Assembly (NCBI GenBank): GCA_964608615.1
Contig: CAZSQG010000080.1
Span: 1 to 19,982 of the forward strand
From: CALEUX01 sp964608615
GTDB lineage: Bacteria; Bacteroidota; Bacteroidia; Bacteroidales; Marinilabiliaceae
Direction: 5' to 3'
DNA length: 19,982 nucleotides
Both the position numbers and the translations under genes were made by a program. Below the pieces are notes generated by a model, which had not been told where the DNA came from, did no database searches, and was given only the letters and a program-made list of their open reading frames with translations. Shown here piece by piece: positions 13,670-19,982 of this stretch. How positions within the stretch are numbered: position 1 is the stretch's first letter; each line of letters begins with the position of its first letter.

Positions 13670-16144
13670 ATGAAATATCTTATAGTAGGTGGAGTAGCCG
13701 GCGGAGCAACAACTGCTGCACGTTTGAGACGTCTTGATGAAGCTTCTGAAATAATAATGTTTGAACGCGGAGAGTATATCTCATATGCCAATTGCGGATT
13801 ACCTTATTACATTGGAGGCACCATTACTGAAAGGGATAATCTGTTTGTTCAGACGCCCGAATCGTTTGGAACACGGTTTAATCTTGAGGTACGTAATTTG
13901 TCGGAAGTAATTTCCATTAACCGGGCCGAAAAAGAAGTTCAGGTAAAAGACTTGCGAACAGGTGCAACTTATTCTGAGAAATATGATAAACTGGTGTTAT
14001 CGCCCGGAGCAGAACCTGTTAAGCCTCCGCTTCCGGGAATCAATCAAGAGGGGATATTTACATTGCGTAATGTGCCCGACACGGATAAAATTAAGAAATA
14101 TATTGAAGAGAAAAATCCGAAACATGCTGTTGTTGTTGGTGCCGGTTTTATAGGCCTTGAGATGGCCGAAAATCTTCATCAGAATGGGTTGAGGGTAACG
14201 ATTGTTGAGATGGCTGAACAGGTAATGACGCCATTGGATTATTCCATGGCTGCTTTAGTACATCAGCATCTGAAAACCAAAAATGTAGAATTCTATTTAA
14301 ACACGGCTGTAGCTTCCTTTTCAAGGATTAAGGACCGTCTTGAGGTAAAATTGAATTCCTCAAAAACTATCGAGACTGATATAGTTATTCTCTCTATTGG
14401 GGTTAAACCTGATAGTCATCTTGCCAGGGAAGCCGGCCTAATGATTGGTAAAACCGGAGGTATTGTGGTAAATGAATTTCTACAAACTACCGATAAAGAT
14501 ATTTATGCTCTGGGTGATGCCATAGAATTTATGAATCCAGTGACTCAAACCAATATGATAACTTATTTGGCGGGGCCAGCTAACAAGCAAGGAAGGATTT
14601 TGGCCGATAACCTTGTAAAGGGTAATCTGAGAACATATAAGGGATCAGTTAATACTGCCATCGCCAAGGTGTTTGATTTAACTGTAGCTTCAACCGGCGT
14701 TTCGGGTAAGATGCTGGGTAAAATGGATATTCCACATATCGATTCTATTACGCATGCTTCTTCGCATGCAGGTTACTATCCGGGAGCTCTTCCTATGTCG
14801 ATTAAAATATCCTTTTCACCTGATAGCGGTCGTTTATTGGGAGCTCAGATAGTTGGTTTTAGCGGTGTTGATAAGCGAATTGATATTTTTTCATCAGCCA
14901 TTCAACATGGGGCAACTGTTTTTGATTTGGCTGACATTGAGCATGCCTATGCACCTCCATATTCTTCGGCTAAAGATCCGGTTAACATTGCAGGAATGGT
15001 GGCTGAGAATATTCTGGAGGGTATTACTAAAACCGTTTCATGGCGAGATGTCTCAAATGATGAAGAAGGATTGTATTATTTGTTGGATATTCGTACCCCT
15101 GATGAATTTCAACTGGGCTCTATTGAAGGTGCGGTGAACATCCCTCTTGATGAGTTGCGTCTTCACCTTGATGAGATTCCGCGTAATAAAAAGGTTGTCT
15201 CCTTTTGTGGTGTTGGGTTAAGAGCCCATGTTGCTTGCCGTATTTTAACCCAAAGTGGATTTGATGAGGTGTTCAATCTTTCGGGAGGATTAAAGACATT
15301 TGAAACTGCCAGTCAGAAACAAAGCAATGAAGATATTTTTGCCAATGATTATATAGGTCATGATGATCATATTTATCAGGGAAAAAAAGAAAAGTTACTT
15401 GCTAAACCTATTGATGTTGAGAATATAAAGGAAGTAAATGCCTGTGGATTACAATGCCCCGGGCCTGTATTAAAACTCAAGCAATCAATTGATCAGATTG
15501 CTGAGGGAGACGCTATACGCATTACGGCATCGGATGCCGGGTTTTATAAAGACGTGAAAGCCTGGGCTAATGTTACCGGAAACGAGCTGGTTGAATTAAC
15601 TCAGCAAGGCGCTGAAATTACGGCAATTATCCGTAAAGGGAAGCCAATTGTTCAAACAAGCTCTCAACGAGGAGGAAATAATACTACCCTGGTTTGTTTC
15701 AGCGATGATCTTGACAAAGCTTTGGCCACATTTGTTATTGCCAATGGGGCAGTTGCTTCAGGTAAGAAAGTAACAATATTTTTTACTTTTTGGGGGTTGA
15801 ATGTGATCAAACATCATCAGAAGCCTGCTGTAAAAAAGGATATTTTTGGAAGAATGTTTAGTATGATGATGCCTGGATCGAGTTCGAAATTGGGATTGTC
15901 GAAAATGAACATGGGCGGCATGGGAAGTAAGATGATGCGCATGGTGATGAAAGATAAAAATGTGGATACGCTGGAGAATATGATAGGTACAGCAATGGAT
16001 AATGGTGTTGAGTTTATAGCATGTCAGATGTCGATGGATGTGATGGGCGTAAAAGCTGAAGAGTTCATTGATGGTGTTCAGGTAGGGGGAGTGGCTACTT
16101 ATCTTGAGCGTACTGAGAGTGCTAATCTAAACCTGTTTGTTTAG
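13670..16144 (+). CDS. Four-domain CoA-disulfide/persulfide reductase fused to rhodanese, TusA and DsrE-like domains
   Basis: An 824-residue cytosolic flavoprotein fusion for sulfane-sulfur metabolism. Residues 1-450: FAD/NAD(P)H pyridine-nucleotide disulfide oxidoreductase of the CoADR/NADH-oxidase type, with FAD motif VGGVAGGATTAARLRR, active-site YANCG (single redox Cys C42), NAD motif VVVGAGFIGLEMAE and FAD motif DIYALGDAIEF. Residues 460-555: rhodanese with FCGVGLRA loop (C513), followed by the family-like FNLSGG. Residues 587-657: TusA/SirA domain with CGLQCPGP (C592; sulfur-carrier C596). Residues 667-824: DsrE/DsrF-like domain with FTFWGLNVIKHH and a conserved Cys in IACQMSMDVMG (C785). 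CoADR-rhodanese proteins reduce CoA or glutathione persulfides; the extra domains suggest relay of the released sulfur between carriers, which is inference. Monocistronic with its own -7 element. Confidence 0.92.
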   Translation: MKYLIVGGVAGGATTAARLRRLDEASEIIMFERGEYISYANCGLPYYIGGTITERDNLFVQTPESFGTRFNLEVRNLSEVISINRAEKEVQVKDLRTGATYSEKYDKLVLSPGAEPVKPPLPGINQEGIFTLRNVPDTDKIKKYIEEKNPKHAVVVGAGFIGLEMAENLHQNGLRVTIVEMAEQVMTPLDYSMAALVHQHLKTKNVEFYLNTAVASFSRIKDRLEVKLNSSKTIETDIVILSIGVKPDSHLAREAGLMIGKTGGIVVNEFLQTTDKDIYALGDAIEFMNPVTQTNMITYLAGPANKQGRILADNLVKGNLRTYKGSVNTAIAKVFDLTVASTGVSGKMLGKMDIPHIDSITHASSHAGYYPGALPMSIKISFSPDSGRLLGAQIVGFSGVDKRIDIFSSAIQHGATVFDLADIEHAYAPPYSSAKDPVNIAGMVAENILEGITKTVSWRDVSNDEEGLYYLLDIRTPDEFQLGSIEGAVNIPLDELRLHLDEIPRNKKVVSFCGVGLRAHVACRILTQSGFDEVFNLSGGLKTFETASQKQSNEDIFANDYIGHDDHIYQGKKEKLLAKPIDVENIKEVNACGLQCPGPVLKLKQSIDQIAEGDAIRITASDAGFYKDVKAWANVTGNELVELTQQGAEITAIIRKGKPIVQTSSQRGGNNTTLVCFSDDLDKALATFVIANGAVASGKKVTIFFTFWGLNVIKHHQKPAVKKDIFGRMFSMMMPGSSSKLGLSKMNMGGMGSKMMRMVMKDKNVDTLENMIGTAMDNGVEFIACQMSMDVMGVKAEEFIDGVQVGGVATYLERTESANLNLFV

Positions 16145-16276
16145 TAGTGTTAAATCAAAACTGTACTGAGGTTTTATCCAATTATTTTCACCACAATGTT
16201 ATAGTCATAGGATGAACAGGAGTTTCTCAATTTGATTAGTAGATTAAAACAGCAACAAGTGTTCTCTTTGTTTAAA
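16145..16276. other. Convergent intergenic gap without a clear terminator
   Basis: A 132-base gap between the converging persulfide reductase and barrel genes. I looked for a shared hairpin terminator and found no strong stem. Confidence 0.35.
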
Positions 16277-17440
16277 TCAAAAATTCCATTTCAGTCGGAG
16301 ATAAGCCATTTGATAGTAAGTTGTGCTTGTATCCGGCTGAAGTTGGCCTCCAAATGATTGCGTTATAAATGAAAGATCAATATTTTCTGTAAGAGACCAT
16401 CGAAATGTTGGTCCAACAAAGAATCCGTGTATTTTTGGGAAATACATTGTAGATAGCGTGGCATTGAAAAGAGGTGAGATAGGGTAATCAACTTGAAGCA
16501 TCATGGAAAGCTGAGTAAAAGACAGCTCTTTGGCCGATAAGCCTGTATTATACAAGTCGGATAAATCATATAATTCTTTATCCTTTATCGTGTTGTATAA
16601 AAACTCAAACTGCAGAGTTGTTGAATTTTTGAACAAATATTCACTGCCTATCGAAAAAGCCCATATTCCGGTGGTGTCAGCGAAATGATGTCTTGGTATG
16701 AAATGGCTGACCTCACCTCGAAATGATGCGTTTATAATGTTTCCCGACCAACCGGCACCTACTACAAAATCTTTATTATTATATAATCCTGCCAATAATT
16801 GAAAATCGTAATTCCAACGGTTAAAACGGTATAAAGCAGCAGAGGTAAAACGATTGGCGCTATCAGTTTTAACAACCAGTTCAATACACGATGTTACGGT
16901 ATTATAATATTCCAGGCGAATGGCATCGGCACCAGGTTTTTCAATGTAATCAACATCGAAAAACGAATAGGTGTTGAACAGGTCGTTGGGATTCCAGATG
17001 AAACATTGCCCCCAGTTAATACGTTGACGTCCCACTCGTATTTGTAGTTTTTTAAATCTATAATTAAGGTAAAGCCTGTCGATATTGGTGTTGAGAATAT
17101 ATGATTTACCAGAGGCTAAATTCCATGATAATCCCATTTTGTTTTCTTCCTTTTGTATCATGTCAGCATAGCCGGGAAACATCTCTACGGTTTCTCCTGA
17201 AATAAAGCGGTTCCGGAGTTCTATTGAGGCATCAAGGTTTTTTGACTGGGAAAGCCATTTAATGTTTATTCTGTTATGAATAGTGTTATCAGATGTCCAG
17301 TTATCTTGCCAATCCTGAAATTGGAAGGATTGCATATTGGTGATATATCCGTTAATCGACCAGTTATGCTTATTGGTAGTCTGACTAAAATTACTATGCA
17401 GGAAAAATAAAAAAACAAAAATAAATAGTTTTAGTTTCAT
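16277..17440 (-). CDS. Predicted outer membrane beta-barrel protein in an ABC transporter operon
   Basis: A 387-residue protein I do not recognise by name. Seen: a signal peptide (MKLKLFIFVFLFFLHSNFSQ, cleavage near residue 20), alternating polar/aromatic strands throughout, and a C-terminal strand ending YLRLKWNF with a terminal phenylalanine, the usual outer-membrane barrel signature. The segment LQIRVGRQRINWGQCFIWNPNDLFNTYSFFD (132-162) resembles the conserved region of DUF1302-like and related porin families (G-x-Q-x-x-x-W-G ... NP-x-D), a weak resemblance. It is the last gene of a minus-strand unit with two FtsX-type permeases and an ATPase, 40 bases after the ATPase stop. A role as outer membrane partner of that transporter is inferred from position only. 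Confidence 0.8.
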   Translation of the reverse strand: MKLKLFIFVFLFFLHSNFSQTTNKHNWSINGYITNMQSFQFQDWQDNWTSDNTIHNRINIKWLSQSKNLDASIELRNRFISGETVEMFPGYADMIQKEENKMGLSWNLASGKSYILNTNIDRLYLNYRFKKLQIRVGRQRINWGQCFIWNPNDLFNTYSFFDVDYIEKPGADAIRLEYYNTVTSCIELVVKTDSANRFTSAALYRFNRWNYDFQLLAGLYNNKDFVVGAGWSGNIINASFRGEVSHFIPRHHFADTTGIWAFSIGSEYLFKNSTTLQFEFLYNTIKDKELYDLSDLYNTGLSAKELSFTQLSMMLQVDYPISPLFNATLSTMYFPKIHGFFVGPTFRWSLTENIDLSFITQSFGGQLQPDTSTTYYQMAYLRLKWNF

Positions 17441-17480
17441 GGTTACTCACGCTAATGCTTCATTATGAAGATAAACGGGT

Positions 17481-18164
17481 TTATTTCTTTATGTCGGAGA
17501 TTATTGTGCCATCCTGAATTGTAACAACGCGTTTAGCTTTATTTACAACGCGTTGGTCGTGTGTTGAAAAAATAAATGTTATTTGTTCTTCCTGGTTCAG
17601 CTTCTCCATGATATCCAATAGCTTTTCAGTTGATTTAGAGTCGAGGTTGGCAGTAGGCTCATCTGCCAGAATGAATCGGGGTCTCGATGCCAGAGCTCTG
17701 GCAACAGCAACGCGTTGTTGTTGCCCTCCCGAAAGCTTTGCTGGCCGGCTATTCATGCGATCGCCCAGTCCAACTTCTCTGAGAAGTTCTTCAGCTCGTT
17801 TTGTCCTGGCAGTTTTTGATTTTCCTTGTAATTGCATAATAAATTCAACATTCTCAAGTGCTGAAAATACAGGGATAAGGTTGTAAGCCTGAAATACAAA
17901 ACCGATGTTTTTCATTCTGAAATTAGTTTTTTGACGATTATTGAGTTTGTTGATTCTTACTTTATCAATCCAAACATCCCCGTTTGTCGGGTCATCTAAA
18001 CCTCCAAGGATGTTAAGCAGGGTTGTTTTTCCCGATCCAGAAGGGCCAACAATAGCAGTGAATTCTCCTTCTTCAAACTCGGTGGTAATGCCATTAACAG
18101 CATGTACAGGTATCGACTTTTCATCGTATATCTTATGCAGATTTTTTATTTCAATAATACTCAT
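17481..18164 (-). CDS. ABC transporter ATP-binding protein (LolD/MacB-type)
   Basis: A 227-residue ATPase driving the two permeases encoded just upstream. Complete motif set: Walker A GPSGSGKT (40-47), Q-loop FQAYNLIP (Q92), signature LSGGQQQR (144-151), Walker B FILADEP (164-170), D-loop NLDS and switch histidine in FSTHD (H202). Length and sequence style (HAVNGIT, NLIPVFSALENVEF, AVARALASRPRFILADEPTANLDS) fit the LolD/MacB/FtsE clade, which powers mechanotransmission across the envelope rather than classic transmembrane pumping. It begins 21 bases after the permease stop and precedes the barrel gene, all on the minus strand. No gene symbol is given because LolD and MacB partners cannot be separated from this sequence alone. 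Confidence 0.95.
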   Translation of the reverse strand: MSIIEIKNLHKIYDEKSIPVHAVNGITTEFEEGEFTAIVGPSGSGKTTLLNILGGLDDPTNGDVWIDKVRINKLNNRQKTNFRMKNIGFVFQAYNLIPVFSALENVEFIMQLQGKSKTARTKRAEELLREVGLGDRMNSRPAKLSGGQQQRVAVARALASRPRFILADEPTANLDSKSTEKLLDIMEKLNQEEQITFIFSTHDQRVVNKAKRVVTIQDGTIISDIKK

Positions 18165-18185
18165 ATCGTAATTATTATAGGGTTT

Positions 18186-19403
18186 TTAAATGGACCTTAT
18201 AACCTGGGATGGGCTAAGGTTTATTGCTTTAAATGCGGGGTAAAGAGCTGAACCAATGCCGGAAAAAACTATCATCAAAGCAGTAATGAATATAGTAGAT
18301 AAATCAATATCAGGATAAATTATGGCAGAGAATCCTAGTTCACCAAAGGCTTCTTTCCAGAAATAGAGATTAATACCTCTTTGATAAAAAGAGGCAGAGG
18401 CTGTGAGTCCTGAAATAATGCCCAGAAGGCCTCCTGTTGCCGATAATAAAACGGTTTCGAGTAATACCATGGAAAATACTCTCGATCGACTCATTCCTAT
18501 CGCCATAATCATTCCTAACTCGTGTCGGCGTTCCATAATGACCATGAGCATAATGTTAATAATTCCAAAGCATAGCGCAATTAATATTATCAGCATAAAA
18601 ATATATGTGTATTGATTCATAGCTCCTACTAATGCACCAGCATCAGGACTTATTTGCAACCAGTTTTTGACCTCCAAGTGAGGGAATTTTTCAGCTATCA
18701 ACTGGGTTGCTGTTTCAGTATCTTCATTTTTTTGCAGTAACACGGCTATTTCATGTGAATCGGTTTCAGGAATGCCCGTTAATCGGGCGATATCGCTGTT
18801 CCTTACAAAAATATTTGTCTCATCAAAAAGCAGGTTATCGGTGCGGTAGATACCTACAATGCGGAAAGCTCCTCCAGTAATGTTTTTGTCTGTGTCTTGT
18901 ACCGTGATAATAACTTTATTTCGCAGTCTTACTTTTAGTTTCTTAGCCAAATGCTCACTTATAACCACAGAGTTTCGGCCCGATTTGCTAAGGTATTCTC
19001 CATTTATGATTTTTGAATGCAGACTAGTTACAAGTTTTTCCCGGTTTGGATCAACTCCCGTGATTTTCACTCCGGCACCCGCTTCGGCTGATGCAATCAT
19101 GGAGTTGATGATAATTCTTCTTGAAATAGCCTTTATATATGGTGTTTGGAGTAATTTTTTCATTGTGATATTAGAGCAGTCAAATCGAAGTCCAAACTGA
19201 TTGTTATCTAAAAATCCGGGTCTGTGAAGTTGGATATGTGATATCTCTGTGCTGATTACAGCATTAACTCGACTGTTAATCATTCCGTTTGAGAATGCTA
19301 TAAGGAAAATTCCGGCAAAGAGGCCTATTGCTATGGAGGCAATAATAATTGTGCTCCTTAATTTGTTGCGCCATAAATTACGCCAGGCTAAAGCAAGTAT
19401 CAT
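18186..19403 (-). CDS. ABC transporter permease, FtsX/MacB/LolC type
   Basis: A 405-residue permease of the type VII (MacB/LolCDE) ABC superfamily. Four membrane segments at about 17-38, 268-289, 309-334 and 368-390 flank a large periplasmic domain (40-265, MacB_PCD-like) between the first two. The cytoplasmic loop after the second membrane segment carries the family-typical ERRHELGMIMAIGMSRSRV, which contacts the ATPase. The C-terminus ends YPAFKAINLSPSQVIRSI, the usual P-A-x-x-A-x-x-x-x-P-x-x-x-x-R pattern. It starts 11 bases after the first permease gene ends. Two non-identical permeases suggest a LolCE-like heterodimer that extracts a lipid or lipoprotein, or drives an exporter; the substrate is unknown. 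Confidence 0.93.
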   Translation of the reverse strand: MILALAWRNLWRNKLRSTIIIASIAIGLFAGIFLIAFSNGMINSRVNAVISTEISHIQLHRPGFLDNNQFGLRFDCSNITMKKLLQTPYIKAISRRIIINSMIASAEAGAGVKITGVDPNREKLVTSLHSKIINGEYLSKSGRNSVVISEHLAKKLKVRLRNKVIITVQDTDKNITGGAFRIVGIYRTDNLLFDETNIFVRNSDIARLTGIPETDSHEIAVLLQKNEDTETATQLIAEKFPHLEVKNWLQISPDAGALVGAMNQYTYIFMLIILIALCFGIINIMLMVIMERRHELGMIMAIGMSRSRVFSMVLLETVLLSATGGLLGIISGLTASASFYQRGINLYFWKEAFGELGFSAIIYPDIDLSTIFITALMIVFSGIGSALYPAFKAINLSPSQVIRSI

Positions 19404-19414
19404 AATTTATTATT

Positions 19415-19982
19415 TTAACTGTGTAAGGCTTCATTTACTTTTAATCGACAAGCAAACAGCACGGGGTAAATACCGATGATAAGACTGAAAAACAGGATGA
19501 TGAGTGCTTGTTGATAGAAAATTGCCGGCATGAGGGTGAAACTAAATACTGGTTCAAATCCTATTTGAAGCATGGATTCGGCTGCCTGTCCGGTGAATCT
19601 TATGGGATGCAGTGTGTAAAACCAAACAATTGGAATGCTTGCTAATATGCCTGTAATACTGCCTAACAGGCCAATCATAATGGTTTCGGTTAATAATACA
19701 CCACCAAGTCTTAGTTTTTGCATTCCAATGGCTATAAGAATACCGAATTCTTTTCTTCGTTCAAGTGCCATCATTAGTATAGTGCCAAAAATACCAAATG
19801 AAATAATAAGATATAAAACTCCCTTAACGATGGCTCCGGAGGCGCGGTCGCTGTCAATTTGTTTGAGCAAAATGCGATTGATTTCTTTCCAGTCCTTTAT
19901 TTCAAAATTACTTCCTGTGATATTGGCAAGTTGTTTTTTTGTGATAGCCTCCTCATCGTTGCTTTGTATCATTATCACCACC
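19415..19982 (-). CDS. ABC transporter permease, FtsX/LolC type, 5' end outside the window
   Basis: The C-terminal 188 or so residues of a second permease. The frame is open to the right edge with no real start: the first in-window codons GTG GTG ATA ATG lie inside the family's periplasmic domain. Visible are the last part of that domain, membrane segment about 53-73, the cytoplasmic ALERRKEFGILIAIGMQKLRL (72-92), a second segment (93-121), and the last segment (157-178) with an end of LFACRLKVNEALHS. It is similar in plan but clearly different in sequence from its downstream partner. It is an upstream gene of the minus-strand operon, whose promoter lies outside the window. Confidence 0.9.
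   Translation of the reverse strand, partial: VVIMIQSNDEEAITKKQLANITGSNFEIKDWKEINRILLKQIDSDRASGAIVKGVLYLIISFGIFGTILMMALERRKEFGILIAIGMQKLRLGGVLLTETIMIGLLGSITGILASIPIVWFYTLHPIRFTGQAAESMLQIGFEPVFSFTLMPAIFYQQALIILFFSLIIGIYPVLFACRLKVNEALHS

Noticed and set aside
18859..19200. 113-codon open frame antisense to the FtsX-type permease
   Set aside because: Reverse-strand shadow within an intact permease gene that has full family features.

Overview
The window looks like a chromosomal segment of a low-GC member of the Bacteroidota (Bacteroidetes), plausibly near the Bacteroidales/Marinilabiliales, although the exact lineage cannot be fixed from sequence reading alone. Supporting signs: several clean matches to the Bacteroidetes -7 promoter element TAnnTTTG (before the tRNA gene, the TetR gene and the persulfide reductase gene), near-absence of Shine-Dalgarno sequences before genes, a secreted GIN-domain (DUF2807) protein, and a split ThrE-type exporter. 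It is mostly ordinary chromosome, with one accessory-looking non-coding stretch.

Layout. Positions 1-1133 hold the 3' part of a PAS-histidine kinase (+), converging on a secreted GIN-domain protein (1315-2001, -). A tRNA-Pro(CGG) gene at 2313-2386 has a recognisable promoter and a strong hairpin terminator. A two-gene unit follows: a CDF-family metal transporter (2762-3670) and a PIG-L family deacetylase with a Tat-like signal (3689-4456). Next is a drug/solute efflux locus: a TetR repressor (4775-5380), then a TolC-type outer membrane channel (5635-6957), a periplasmic adaptor (6978-8045) and an RND pump (8169-11261). Two related TetR-type operators, one touching the repressor start codon and one before the TolC gene, suggest that the repressor controls both itself and the pump.

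A split threonine/serine exporter (11507-12277 and 12282-12779) follows. Its leader contains short direct repeats and an inverted repeat.

Positions 12780-13669 contain no convincing gene. They hold at least six copies of a degenerate short hairpin repeat in both orientations, including a 49-nt tandem pair, and a GC-rich nested hairpin. Pairs of repeat copies differ by compensatory changes in their stems.

The gene at 13670-16144 encodes an 824-residue four-domain fusion (CoA-disulfide/persulfide reductase, rhodanese, TusA, DsrE-like), which amounts to a sulfane-sulfur handling pathway on one chain. The right end (16277-19982, all -) is an operon of two FtsX/MacB-type permeases (the first cut by the window edge), an ATPase and an outer-membrane beta-barrel protein, suggesting an envelope export or lipid/lipoprotein trafficking system.

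I see no phage, transposase, CRISPR array or clearly new defence system. The best leads are the structured repeat cluster, the repressor/operator pair, the sulfur fusion protein and the ABC-plus-barrel operon.
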